Shown here in pieces: positions 22,590 through 35,900 of a stretch of DNA of 64,000 bases. The stretch is from Petaurus breviceps papuanus (Eukaryota; Chordata; Mammalia; Diprotodontia; Petauridae). Position 1 is the first letter of the stretch. Every line of letters begins with the position of its first letter. The notes below the pieces were generated by a model. It saw only the letters and a list, made by a program, of their open reading frames with translations, was not told where the DNA came from and did not search any database. The stretch covers positions 21,768,198-21,832,197 of the forward strand of contig JAMXIF010000042.1 in assembly GCA_028583685.1 (NCBI GenBank). The letters run 5' to 3'. The position numbers were made by a program, and so were the translations under genes.

Positions 22590-22985
22590 GATTTTAAGGT
22601 TTATGAAGTGTTTACCATATATTATTTGCGTTGACATTCACAATAGCCAGGTAAGTAAGGTAGGTGCTAATTTCATCCCTTCCACCCTCCTTTCATATTT
22701 TTACATTCATTTTTTAAATTTTGAATTCCCAATTCTCTCTCTCCATCTAGCTTTTCTCCCACCCACTGAGAAGGGAAGCAATGTAATACTCATTATACAT
22801 GTGAAGTCATGCAAGACATATTTCCATATTAGCCATATCATTCAATTTTTTACAGAAGAAGAAATTGAGGTGAAGAAAGGTTAAGTTATTTGCCCAGGGT
22901 CATACATCTAGCATGTGTCTGAGTCAGGATTTGAACTCAGGTCTTCTTTACTCCAAGTTCAAAACTCTATCTAGCATACCACCTA
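22590..22985 (-). mobile_element. MIR SINE, minus strand, split by an L1 end
   Basis: The left part (22590-22671) has 'ttaaggtttatgaagtg' and 'aggtaggtgctaattt'. The right part (22841-22985) has 'gaagaaattgaggtgaag', 'tatttgcccagggtcataca' and 'atttgaactcaggtcttc'. The two halves join in MIR order across the insert. Confidence 0.8.
22672..22840 (-). mobile_element. 5'-truncated L1 3' end inside a MIR, minus strand
   Basis: The reverse complement reads '..atggaaatatgtcttgcatg', 'acatgtataatgagtat', 'ttgcttcccttctcagtgggtggga', 'gaattgggaattcaaaattt', 'aatgaatgtaaaaa', which is the same 3' UTR seen at 1340-1490 and 42.4 kb. About 165 bp survive. Confidence 0.75.
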
Positions 22986-23089
22986 ACCTGAAACTATGCT
23001 ATGTATGTTTTGTTAAAGAATTTATTTTTTATAGCCTGGAAAAGGAACAAAAATTGGGAATTACACAGCGATGTTCACATATTCAGACA

Positions 23090-23300
23090 GGATTTGGTAG
23101 AAGGATTTGGTATTTTCAGCCTGACCCCAGAGGACAGAATTGGGAATAATGCAAAAGCATATTCCATATAAGGAAAAGCTGTTTTACCATAAGAGCTGCC
23201 TCTGGGTAGAATAACCACCTCCAGATGCAATAATTTGAGACCAGATAGCTACTTGTCCATGATGTTGTGATGATATTTAAGGAATTAGTCTAAATGAATA
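23090..23300 (+). mobile_element. L3/CR1-type LINE 3' fragment
   Basis: 'gacagaattgggaataatgcaaaagc', 'tataaggaaaagctgttttacc', 'aagagctgcctctgggtagaat' and 'gataactacttgtcc'-like blocks follow the CR1/L3 end (RTGG..K, L.L.YRKSCF, RAAS). Diverged. Confidence 0.6.
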
Positions 23301-24026
<726 letters not shown>

Positions 24027-27000
24027 AACTTTCTTCCAAAAACAATCTGCAGAAAAGAAGCTGAAAACTCTTGCAACACAGGCTTTCCTGAAATAAGCTT
24101 GGTCCTATCACTACTTTAGGAAGTACAAAAGGATAAGTCAAATGGAACTTGTTTCTCTGTAAGCTTTTCACTGACAGAATTGACCTGCTTTTTTTAGAGA
24201 TAATGATTAGATGAAGCAGTAGAAAGAAAACAAGAGTCAATCTTACTCCAAACTCTATTCTTGTCTCAGCCTTAAACAATGATGGGAAAGATACAGAGAC
24301 CAGTTAACCAGTCAGAAAATTTTAATGACCTTAGTTCTACTAAACAAGACAAAAATTGACATTCTAGAAGATCAAACAGAAATATTTCCCACCTAAAGCT
24401 GTCTGACCTAATCAACTACACAGAAATTCAAAATAATTCAAATGTCAACATCCTTTACACAAAGTTATAAATACTTGGAACTACCTCTTTGAGAGATATG
24501 GCGGTGTTTTCCACGCCTTTATTCCTTGAATTTTCCTATATGTTTTACTGAAATGCTTGAATTAATCTCTGTTACTTATATAATGAAACCACTACAATTT
24601 AGTATTCTAGTTGGCTACACAGAGATAGTGGTTTCTCTGTGTCCTTTACCTCTCTGACAATTTTTTCCTTTATTTAATTAGGGCATTATTGCCTTTAAAT
24701 AATAACCTTATAAAATTAACTCAGATATCTTTGCTAATCTGAGAACAATAGAATAAAAAAATCTTACCAAACATTTATATTTTAATTTGGTCTGTATTTT
24801 ATGTTAATTTTGCCTGATTTTATTTGGATGCTAATATGCACAATATTCTAATCCTTAAAAGCATTTCTTAGCTTTAAAATGTTGTATTTACAAGGAGCTG
24901 TAAAGTTATTTAGCTTATCTCTCCTTCCCCCAGTTCAATTTCTCATTGTTTCCACTCCATTCTAGCAATAGATGGCAGCAGCTTTTAGAATAATTCAAAG
25001 GATAACACAGACGTTAATTTTCATTTACATAATTTAGTCATAATCACTTGATAACATAGTAATTCAACTAAACCTAATTCTGAAAGTTGTATGTTTACCC
25101 AGTTCTTGTCATTTTAGCTCACAAGCAAAACTAGTAGTAGGGCTTTAAAGAATTCAGAGGAACCAACGTCAAGGCATCATATGGCGTAGGTAGACCCTTA
25201 TCTCTAATATCAGAAGAAATCATTTGAAAAGCTGCATTAATCTGAAAATTATCTTTTATCAAATGATATCTAATTTATACTTTGCTTTCATGAATCAATT
25301 TACCTAAAACATTTTGATTTCAAGTAATAGTCAAATTGAATTATCTGATGGGAGTCCTACTCGAAATAATATTGCCATTTTCTGAAGATCATGTTGCCAT
25401 GTAGAATGTTCATTCTAGATTGGTAGATTTGAATGAAAGCTTTATAGAACAATCCTCAATATTATTTTGATACCTATATTTACAGGACTAGTAATTTCCA
25501 AATCTCAAAAGATATCCTTTTGTCTTCTAAAAGTCGGGGATGACATATTAAAAAAAACTGACAATAAATTAAAGTTAATATGGTTAGCAAATTAAAAATC
25601 TTGCAACAACCCATGATAAAAATGTAGACATCTCACTGTTCACAAAGTATCAGAATTTTCCCCACTAATAGATGTATATTAAGGAAATAAATATAAGGGT
25701 TTTCTCAAAATAGCCTTCAAAAAAAACAAAAACCAGATTGATATATAAAAAGATCCTACAGTGATTTTGAAAAAAAAAAAAGAGAGAAACTAGCTAGTAA
25801 AATCATTAAGAATGACAATTAGAGGAAAAGACTTCTGGCTAGATGTTGCAGAAAAAAAACACAAGAAGGTAAACTGAAAAAAGAGAATGATTACTGCTTG
25901 ATTCTCAAGCAACAGAACACTGCTTCAAAGAAAAAAATGTATGTTACATTGCCTTCTCCTAATCTTAACAGTTACAAAATTTACCCACCCAGGACCTTTA
26001 GCTTTCTTTTTCTCTTTATCAGAATGACCTAAAGTCCAGTATCTTTTATTTTTTTAATCATTTGAACAACTAATGAAAATGAATGTCCCTACTTGCATAA
26101 TCACAAATATATAATGCAGTGTGCATACAGTTGTCTTTGTAAACACAGAATTTCATTTTTGAACCCTAGATGTGGCACAGATTTTATATCCCTCTAATTC
26201 TCTAAATACAAAGCTTGTCTTTGAGAATAGATCATTTGCACTAAAGCTGACAAAAGCAATCCTCTGACTACTCACAGCAAAGTCCAACTTTAACTTCAAG
26301 CACTTTTCAATGTGGGAAAATCAATGGAATATAGAGTTTCTGGCATAACTTTTCTGTTGTGTAAATTGAGCAAAAAAAAAAATAGTTCCAAAGGCCATTA
26401 TAAAAACACTTAAGTACACAAACTGGACAGCAGTTACTAGAAGAAATACTTATATAAAGTATTTATTTTTATTCAAAACTCTCTGAAAGAAGTCAACATT
26501 TCATCTTCCTTCCACATGAAATTCCATTCATACATCTTTAGATTTTCTTATGACTGTAGAACTTATTTCCAGCTACTCAAGATCAATAAATTTGTAGAAC
26601 TTTTTGTGTTCTATGTAGTGAAATAATTGCTGCTAATATGAGTTTTTTATTCAATTACTTTCTTTAAAAATTGTGAAATTTTCTTCAGCTTCTCCATGAG
26701 AGCAAATAGTTTCCTCTTATTCAAAAATTTAAGTAATCGAGACTTGAGTTTGCCCAGAAAATTTATGGTGCTTTGTCTTCTTGGAATACAATTAAAACAT
26801 TTTTTATTGACTGAAATTTCTTCTTCTTATTAACTCACACCAGATTTCCAGAAGAATTTTGATAGTAACATAGTACTTACGTGTTATGAATTTACCCAAA
26901 CTGAAAGCCCAATGGAAAACAGGTGGCCTTACTTTTACATATTACTGTGGGACACAAGGGAAACTCAAGGACAAAGCAAAATTAATAGAAAATGGACACA

Positions 27001-28791
27001 AATTCTCTTCATCTTATCTTATTTATCCACAGAAACAATGATAGGTAGGCAAGAGCATTAATGGTGGCATAACTGGGTTTTCCAATTAACAGTTTCTATG
27101 AATTATATGTATATATACATATGTATACACATATACATACATACATATTTTAAGATTTTCTGGTTTGTATGTGATTTATGTTGCTTGTTAACTATTATAC
27201 ATGTGTTTCAAATTATCAGAAAAAATCATAAATCACATATATTTAGATTCTCTTTTTAATGTCACGATAGTTTAGTCTATACAAACACTTTTTTCATACT
27301 CATTTTACAGATTATTCATTTTCAAAGAATGTACCTTTTTTTGGTTAGAGAAGTAGTAACTTCTTGGTTTAACATACACTGCTTACGAATTGAAAAGTCA
27401 AACTTAATTGTTGTTTTTATTGTAAAAGAACTGTTCTTGAAATGTAAAAATCCTTTCCAAATATATATTTCCATTGTTAACACTTCCTTAAAGTTTGATG
27501 CTGAAACCACTGATTGAACTTTTCTTTTTCAGTATTTTTTGTTATTATTCTAGTTGAATAAACCAGAGCTGATGGAATTGATTTTCATTTCTGAAAGTAC
27601 ATCTCAGTTATGGACAGTTATAGTCAGAAATGACAGTAAGCACCACCATTTCTCTTTTTTATTGGAGATAATTTTAGAAAATTAGTTTTTCAAGTAAAAA
27701 TAAAACAAATAGAAACTATAATGATGAAGAAGAAAAATTAGGCTGAGAAGAATGTTAGTACTTTGTGCTTAGTAATTTAAGAGATTAATTTAAGATTAAT
27801 ATGTAAAAACTGAACTGGATAAAACATTTACAAGATTAAATTAGAAAGAATATTTAAATTTAAATTCTATATTCATATAATAAATACATAAGTGACTTTC
27901 AAAATGAAAATAATGCTTATTACTATAATAATGAAATGTTCAAATTTAAGAATATTCAAAGGAAGACATAACAAATATTTACCTAAAAAATAGCTTTTTA
28001 AAAACGTCTGAAAATTTTCAAGAAGCCACGAGAAAAATCCATGCTATCATTTTAATAATCCAATTTAAGAGGGTGATAATTTGCAGACCTGCTCACAAAA
28101 CAAAAATGATGTGGTTGACTTTGTGATGAAAAAAAAAAAAGCTGCTCATTTCCATTTCTCACGGCTTCAGTAAATGTGCTCTTTAGGTCCCGCCATTTCT
28201 CAAGTACCCAATACCCCTTATTATTTTCACTTGCGATTCTGCTCGGCACTGTCAGAGCTGCAACTTGTATTCAGTTTCTTGTTATGGCATTTTCTTCCTC
28301 TCCCCATCCCCCAACCTCCTAAAAAAAAGTTTCATAAGGCAAGCAGGGTAGTCCTAAAAAAGCACGTTTTAATCTTCAAGTGAAATCAATATATGCTTTG
28401 TTCTGGTCTAATGATCTCACTTAGTGGGATAGTTTCATGCACTCTCACCCTACCTAAACGAAGATATTATCTTGTTTGGGTGAAGCAGGAATGAGGGAGA
28501 GAGAGGGAAAACTTATGCTAATCACGCTGACACTTGAAAATACTTCTTAGACAGGAGACCCCAGCCGTTTCTTTGCAATGTCTTTCTTCATAAACCACAG
28601 CATATTAGCATTCATTACAGAGGATGAGAGAAAAAAGTTGTTATTGAGATTTGTGATTCAAAATAACTTTTATCTTTCCACACATGCTCATTTAAGGAAC
28701 TATCTGAAAATACCTAAAATGCAAAGCATTTCAGTCCAACCGTAAAGACAAAATTAAAAAAAAAAAAAACTCAGCTCTCTCCTTGTTATAA
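24027..28791. other. Repeat-poor non-coding island 1
   Basis: About 4.8 kb of AT-rich unique sequence without any MIR, L2, L1 or SINE copy that I can recognise, unlike neighbouring segments where one occurs every few hundred bases. No exon is supported. A CTCF-like match lies at 24965-24978. Such repeat depletion is often seen at conserved regulatory DNA, but that is inference here. Confidence 0.5.
24965..24978 (+). promoter_or_regulatory. Possible CTCF-like site
   Basis: gcaatagatggcag matches 12 of 14 positions of the commonly quoted core CCASYAGRKGGCRS. A single match by eye in 64 kb is weak. Confidence 0.25.
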
Positions 28792-28820
28792 ACACACACA
28801 CACACACACACACATATATA
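28792..28820. repeat. (CA)n(TA)n microsatellite
   Basis: CA repeat running into a short TA repeat. Confidence 0.95.
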
Positions 28821-28924
28821 TGTATTGCAACATGCCTGTTTACTTATTTTTACTTGATAGCTGTATGTCCACAAAAAAATCAGTTTCTTTGTTTTTCTGT
28901 GCAGAAGTAACTTATTTATACATT

Positions 28925-29055
28925 CTACTCAAATGTTTCCTAAGTACCAGAATACACAGAACACCATAGGAGGTGTTCAAATGAATACAAAGTTTAGATA
29001 ACATACTGCTTTCTGGCCTTCATAGGGCTTATGGTCCAGCCAGTTATTTATAATT
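28925..29055 (-). mobile_element. Possible L2 3' end, minus strand
   Basis: 'aaatgtttcctaagtaccagaa' then 'gccttcatagggcttatggtccagcc' weakly follow the reverse L2 end. Confidence 0.45.
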
Positions 29056-29299
29056 GGAGTCCATGGTATCTAAGGCTATTATTAAGACTTATAAGACATA
29101 GAAGGAAAGATAATATGAAGAAAAATACATAAATCTTTTTCTATAGTTTGAAGTCTAAGAATAACGTCAATTTCAATCAGGCAAACACAATATTGAGGAA
29201 AACCAAACCAAATTAGTACACTAACTAGAGTTTAAGCTACAAGGTTTTCAGACTTTCTCTTCTTTTATAATAACAAAGGGAGATTATATTTGCATAAAT
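29056..29299. other. Non-coding unique DNA
   Basis: Nothing recognised. Confidence 0.5.
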
Positions 29300-29535
29300 T
29301 TTGAAGTATTTACATAATACTTTACAATTCATAAAAAAAAACATTTCCCTCATTGCAAATCAGTGAAGTACACAAGACAATTGTCTTCTTTTATAGATAT
29401 GGAAGCAGACTGAGGCTCAGAGATGTGACCTACCCTATGGATGCAGTATTAGGAAGAGCAGGAGCCAGGGCTGAAAACTTCAGGCTTTAGGAGCCAAGTT
29501 CAGTGCCTTATATGTCCCACTGTTCACTGTGTTTC
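29300..29535 (-). mobile_element. MIR SINE, minus strand
   Basis: 'aatactttacaattcat', 'atatggaagcagactgaggctcagag' and the following 'agccagggctgaaaacttcagg' keep the reverse MIR order. Confidence 0.65.
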
Positions 29536-29589
29536 TTATGAGACAATGTACCTGTTAAATTCCTTCACATTTCAGACTAAACAACTGCT

Positions 29590-29830
29590 TTTTGCAGGAG
29601 GTCTTGGCCAGTCAGTTCATCTAGATGATAACGTCTGCACCTTTAAAGTGTAATTCCATTTACTCTGCATGTCCTTTGTGTATCAACACCTATATGTGCA
29701 TATACTACACACATACACACAGTCTCCCCTCTTGGAATGTAAGTTGCATGAGGGTAAGACACTTTTTATTTTTTCTTTGCATCTCCAGTACATAGGACAA
29801 TGCTGGGTACATAGCAAAAACCAGATTGTA
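29590..29830 (+). mobile_element. L2 LINE 3' end
   Basis: 'tctcccctcttggaatgtaagttgcatgagggtaagaca', 'tctccagtacataggacaatgctgggtacatag'. Confidence 0.75.
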
Positions 29831-29844
29831 GTTGGAATTAAATA

Positions 29845-30005
29845 AACAAAACAAACCTGAGTTTGAAACCTGCCTCCAGTAACTTATTAACTGTGTGACT
29901 TGTGTAAAATAATCTCTCTGGACTTCAATTACCTCATCTATAAAATGAGGAGAATGTACTTGATAGCTTCTAAGACTTCTTCCAGCTCTAAATTTATGAT
30001 CCTAT
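29845..30005 (+). mobile_element. MIR-type SINE
   Basis: 'cctgagtttgaaacctgcc', 'taactgtgtgacttg', 'acctcatctataaaatgagg', 'acttcttccagctctaaatttatgatcc'. Confidence 0.8.
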
Positions 30006-30124
30006 AATCATTGGTTCATAGATCATGTACATATCCAAACAATATTCATCTCAGAGTTTATTTTGCACCTATCTTTTGTCCCCAGTGATATTTCTCTAAT
30101 TCTAGAATTCAAGACCACATCAAA

Positions 30125-30330
30125 ACTCAATGACTGGCCTTTGAGTCTATAACTTCCAATTTAAACCCTGATTCTAGTACTTAGTACTGTGATTTGAGGT
30201 GAGCCATAACTTTATTTCATCTTCGATATAAATAATGTAGTAACACTTGCCCTATCTGCCCTAAAGCATTGGTGTGGGGTGGTAATTTATAATATATTTA
30301 TTAGTAAAAGTAATTTGTAATTGGTAGTAA
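30125..30330 (+). mobile_element. Possible MIR-type SINE
   Basis: 'tggcctttgagtc', 'aaaccctgattctagtacttagtactgtgatttgagg' and a decayed 3' half. Confidence 0.5.
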
Positions 30331-30341
30331 ATAATAATAAT

Positions 30342-30473
30342 AGAGCACCGGTCCTGGAGTCAGGAGGACCTGAGTTCAAATCCGACCTCAGACACTTAAC
30401 ACTAGCCATGTGACCTTGAGCTAGTCACTTAACCCCAATTTTCCTGCCTTCCACCCTCCAAAAACAAAAAAAA
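30342..30473 (+). mobile_element. CORE-SINE, 5'-truncated
   Basis: It begins inside the head at 'agagcaccggtcctggagtcaggagg', then 'gagttcaaatccgacctcagacactt', 'gtgaccttgagctagtcactt' and 'ccccaatt..' with an A-rich tail. Little divergence, so relatively young. Confidence 0.9.
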
Positions 30474-31274
30474 GTAAACTATTAAGCAAAAAAGTTGTAA
30501 ACTTTATAAAAGTAGAAATAGCACCCTACTTTACTTATTTTTGTATCTTCAATGTCTAACAGAGTACTTTATTTGCGCTCAGTATTAAGTAAATGTTCAT
30601 TTAATTAAATCCATAAATTTAAAACTCAACATTTTGTCACTTTTTAAGTCACATAACGCAAGTGAAAAAAATGTATCAATTATTTGAGTAAGTAAGGAAA
30701 CCTTTCTCTAAAGAAATGGTTAGTTTGGTGTTTATACTTATAGAGAAGCTTGGTTATTTAATAGCTAATTTTGACCCATATGTTTTACTTATATGAAATC
30801 TGGTAACAGTAAGTGAAGGATAAAATATCATTGCATTTAACCTTTTTGAGGGATTAGAGTTGGAGACTAAGCAGAAGGACATGGCACACACTGAAAGTTG
30901 TATTATAATTTAAATAACAGATCTCTGTACTACTTATATTCACAAATGTCAGACTCAGTTGTACTTGGTGAATATACTAATTTCTTTGTCCCCGATTCTA
31001 TAAGAACCATTTTCAAGAGTTGTAATGAAGAGTCAATGAAAAAGACTAAAAGTCACAGATTTAAAAGTACTCTATAAAATTAAAGCAATATAGACATTTT
31101 AGTGTTCTGCCTTTAAGTCACACACCTATTTGACCATTTCATGTGGCTGCTTAAATTCAATTTCATTTGCATAACCTTCAAACAACAACTGCTAAACTGT
31201 AAACCCAAATCAAAAATAAAAGGTTATTGAACATTTAGGGATTGCAAATATCTATGTATGCAAAATGTTTAAGT
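30474..31274. other. Non-coding unique DNA
   Basis: No gene. The stretch 31080-31215, which includes an octamer-like 'atttgcataa', looks unlike repeats and could be constrained. Confidence 0.45.
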
Positions 31275-32160
31275 GAATATGATCAAAGAACATGTGAAAA
31301 CGATCTTCAAAAGACAAATTGAAAATTATCAACAATTGTGAAAATAAGAAAAATGAAATTTAAAAACAACAGAGGTTTAGTTTCACTTTGAAGAAACTGC
31401 AAAGGATGCCAAAAAATCAGAAACAGTCAATGATGTAGGGCCCATGGGAAGTCAGGCACATTGCTGATGGAGCTGTTGAGTTGGCCCCAGCACTCTTAAA
31501 AAGTTTGGAATTGTGCAAGAAAAGTAACTAAACTATTCATATCCTTTGACTCATCAATGCTAGTGGTGAGCATATACTCCAAGGACACCACAGAGAGAAA
31601 GGAAGAGATCACAAATATACGAAAATATTCATAGCAGTCATTTCTAGGATAGCAAACACACTCCCACACACAAATAAAACAGGAAACAAGATGAGTATGC
31701 ATCAGTTTGGGAATGGTTGAACAAACCAGTATATGAATGGAATGGATTGTCACTTCCTTGTAAGAAACAATGAATAGGAAGAATTCATAGAAACAGGGGA
31801 ACTGTATGAACTATTGCCAAGTGAGGTAAACAGAAGCACAACAAGAATATCCACAATAACATCAGAAACATAAAGAACACTAAATGATGTTAACTTCTGT
31901 GGAATTTAATGACTAATCTTGGTATAAAAGAAGATGTAAAGTTATGCATCTCCCTTCTTTCCTTGGAAAGATGATAAACTGTGGGTATGGAACACTAAAG
32001 ATGTCATCAAACAGCTGTTTTGTCCATTGGTTTTGCTAATTTTTTTTTGGTTACTTAAAAAAAGGACTCATTGAGGGGGATAATGATAGTGGGAAGCATA
32101 TCTGGAAAGAACTGCAATATAAAAACAAATGGCATCAATTAAACTTTAAAAAGAAAGAAA
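31275..32160 (+). mobile_element. Old L1 LINE 3' end
   Basis: Blocks: 'gggaagtcaggcacattgctgatggagctg', 'atatactccaaggacacc', 'aatattcatagcagtcatttctaggatagcaaa', 'gtttgggaatggttgaacaaacc', 'atgaactattgccaagtgaggtaaacagaa' and an end near 'ggcatcaattaaactttaaaa'. This is the ORF2 C-terminus plus 3' UTR of a more diverged L1 subfamily than the one at 0.9 kb. Confidence 0.75.
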
Positions 32161-32869
32161 TACTGGGTAACATCTGGTAAACTGCATAACAGTTATTCTG
32201 AAAAGTCACACAGTTCTCAGGAATAAATTGTAGCAGCTTTGACTTAGAAAGAGAGAATAAAGCACAACCTTATCTTCAAAAGTCTCCGTTTAAAATTTAA
32301 ATATAACAAAACCCAAAATGCAAATGGATATCCTATTAAAATTAAATATGTGGATTTTATTGAGGTGTTCCTTTCTTTGGGGAACTTCATATCAAAACTA
32401 AAAGTTCAGGAAAAATATCAGACTCCAAAGAAGGAGTCACTTATTTTAAACTATAAACTTCTCAAAACTACCTGCATCAATTCCATTACTGCTGATGTTT
32501 CTGAATGTATTTTTCTATAATTTTGATTTCAATATTAACAAGATTTTATTTAAAATGTTCCTGTTTCTCCTCCAAATACCATTCCCAATAGAATGGGCAG
32601 CTGGGTGACTTTCTATTTTTCACATTTACAACATCATTAGTTTCCTAAGGAGGTCTCAAAGAGCAACTCCAGTAAGCTGAGGTTTACAGAATCTTTAAGC
32701 ACTGGACTGAGAGGTATGGAAAGTGATTGGAGAGCTTTACTCAGAAGAAGGAGGGTTTCCAAGCAACCTTACACAGTCGAGCAGCCACAAGCAACTGAAA
32801 CAATGGCTAACATTGGCAGTGATCCATTAAAGGAAAGTCTGCAGGAATATGCTGTTGTTTTTTCTTGGG

Positions 32870-32870
<1 letters not shown>
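32161..32870. other. Non-coding unique DNA
   Basis: No repeat recognised. An open plus-strand frame at 32716-32910 runs into the (TG)n tract and has no recognisable domain. Confidence 0.45.
32755..32767. promoter_or_regulatory. Possible RFX X-box
   Basis: gtttccaagcaac resembles the imperfect-palindrome X-box (GTTNCC..GGNAAC). One match by eye only. Confidence 0.25.

Positions 32871-32905
<35 letters not shown>
32871..32905. repeat. (TG)n microsatellite
   Basis: About 17 TG units. Confidence 0.95.
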
Positions 32906-32907
<2 letters not shown>

Positions 32908-35900
32908 TAGTCACCAGATGGAGATGACTAAATAAACTTACTGTAAGTAACAGACTGGGGTAGCCAATAGTAGGAAAATGGGAAATGCATTTAAAATCTT
33001 GACATAATGCATATTTTTTTGAGGGACATTCTTAGGAAAGAATACAGCCTTCATTTCTTACTGGGGATTTCACCATAGCAGATTACAATTTGCCAAGGTT
33101 TGTCATGTAAACAAGTGATCTGGTCTTGCACTAGCACTAGTTAGTAGCTTCATGTTTGCAGTACCCTTAAAAATGAACTCTAAATCTAAAATCCATACCA
33201 TTGAAAAAAATTAAATGAGAACATTTAAAAGAAACCTGGGGAGAGTTCAGTTATGGCCTTTCTTTAACCTTGTGCTGAATCTTTAATCAAGAACTATATG
33301 ATGATTAGACTCTCAAAGCTTCATATTCAGTTTCTTATGCAAGTTTTCATCCTGACATGCCTTATGTATTTGGTTATTAATAAATTCAATCTTTAGAACT
33401 GAGTAGAAGCCTAAAATTATTCTTTTTCCTTCAAAAGGAGCATTTTCTTGCATTGAAAAGGACATGCAATTTTCTTAATCAGAACACCTTGTTTCTTCAT
33501 ACTGAGTTGTACAAAAAGCTGAAAAGCTACTTGAAAAATTCCTTACTGTTTCTTCAGTAAACAAAGGATGTAATTATATTTGTAAGTGACAATGAATGAT
33601 AATTAAAATGTTAAAAGAACTTATTCATTCCATTGGTTTAAGGCATATCTGGAGTTTTGAATCACTCGTATAAATTTGAGGATTCAAATTTGTTAATTCT
33701 CCTATAACTTTGTAGACTTAAATGCACACAAAATGTGTCATCATAAAAAAAGGAATGATCTTATTAATGGTCTCAATACTTCAAAGCTTACTTTCATTTT
33801 AAAAGTAAACTCTTTAACACTGAAATTGCAAAGAAAATTAATGTTTCTAAAGAACATTAAATTTGTGTATCTCCTAGTTTGAATGATTCTTTGAAATGCT
33901 CCCCAACATTCAGGTGCTAATGCACTAGAAAAATCAAAATCTAGACTCTTGGCTGTCTTTCATTGCTGTTAATGTCAATTGTCACAAACACACACTTTGT
34001 TGAACAAACCAGAAACAATACGTATATATTCTTTTGGAAGGAATTCTAGGGGAAAAAAAAAAGAAAGAAAAGAAATGTGAATAGCAATTAACAACATCAC
34101 CCTTGTTTTGCATTAAATGAAATAAAACTAGATTTTCTGTCATTCCCTGATAAAGTGAGAAAACACTCAAAGGAACAAATTACCCCCAGTCAATTGCTCA
34201 GCAGTAAAAGCCATTAAGAGAAGCTAGATCAATTCATAGGCCAAGGATGAATGAAGCATTCTCTGTTTACCAGCAAAGGAGGTGTTAAGCAGTATGACTT
34301 AATATTTATTTAACCAGAAGAAATTCATTACACAGAAAAATATATGTAATGTTGTTAATTACACACCTGTTACCATAGTAATTTTGAAAGTTGAAACAGA
34401 CAGAATTAAAATTCAAGCCACAAACAAATCACCTAAACCAAAACTTGATACAACTTTAATCAACTTGAGACCAAAAAAGACATTTAAAATATTCAGTGTT
34501 TCAGAACTGTAATTGGGTAGGGAAAAACAAATCAGCTTGGATAAATTCAGATAGAGCTCTTAACATCCTTCTGTTTTTTTTTCTTTCTGTGTGTTTCTTA
34601 GACATACTTATAAGCATCCCACATGTACAAATATTTTTTTCTATTCAAAAGCTGAAAGTGCTGATGTTTATTCTGTTATCATATTTCAGCAGATGGTGAT
34701 AATGTATAATTAGATTTGGTGGGCTTAGCTCACTAAGATCACTTTCTATAGTTTCCTCCACCATTTAACCATTTAGATTGTTTGCAAACCGTATTTAATA
34801 AAGTGCAAAGATGTTTATATCACACTGTGCTCATTCATGCAAAAATATTGTTATTTTTAAAAATCAACTATGCAAGGTATACAAATGAGACTATCTGAAT
34901 ATATGCCACTAAGAGAAGTTTCTCAATTTGGAAAACAAGTCACTTATACATGGGAACCTTTTTTGGTTTCTCTAAAAATTGTACATAGCTATTGCACAGT
35001 TGGATGAGGGTTTTTTTTTTTTTGGTGCCCTTAGCCATCCAATCAGTCCAGAATCCAGATTAGGACTGTCAGGTTGTGTCAGGACTTTACAGTGAGTGTT
35101 CACTCGAGTGCCTTTAATCCTCTAAGGTTTACTCAAATGTCACAACCATCTGGAGGAAAAGGAGCTTCCCTGCTGAGTTCCACTGACCACAAATTACTTT
35201 CTAAAGAGAAGGACAATAGAAAGCAGTTGATAAATATTTGATTTTTTTTTCCAGAAATGTTAGACAAAAAGTACTTTTTCCCACTCTAAATTAGGGTTAA
35301 ATGAATTCCTCTAAAATATAAAAACAACTAATTAGCTTCCATCTTAGAAATTTCATGACAAAAATGCAATTATCATTATAAAATGTTCAAAAGCTTGAAA
35401 AACAATTTCAGTAACACTGATAATGTATGTTTCCCATTAGTGTTTGCATTGTTTCCCCTCTTCACAAAAAGCTGACCAATTCTGAATATATAATGATTTT
35501 GATTAATTTGAAGCCAAAGAAAGTGTGCTTTGGTTTATTTTTGTCTCTCTTTCAACTAATCCTGCAAATGCATTATTGCCAGTTTTATTCTTTGAAACAT
35601 TGGAATTAATTACAGCTCCTTACAACTTAACAAAAAAAAATCTTCCTTCACAAACAGCAATGAGTAGTCAAGTATCCCCAGTGCAACTTCTCAAAGAAAT
35701 CTGGTTCGAGTTTTCCTCTTTTAAGGCTGTGACTATAATCCTCTTCTCTAAGGAAAGCCACTTCCTTGTCTGGCAGAGAAAACACTGAGAACCCAGCTGC
35801 ACCATATCTTGTAAGTGACAATATTTGCAGCTGCACTTAGTCCCATACAGTTCCTACCTGAAACTCTCCAAGCATCAGAAAATTTTACTGGTTAATATAC

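Noticed and set aside
32716-32910. 64-codon open frame near an X-box-like site
   Set aside because: It ends in a TG repeat, has no domain and no splice partner; not supported as a gene.
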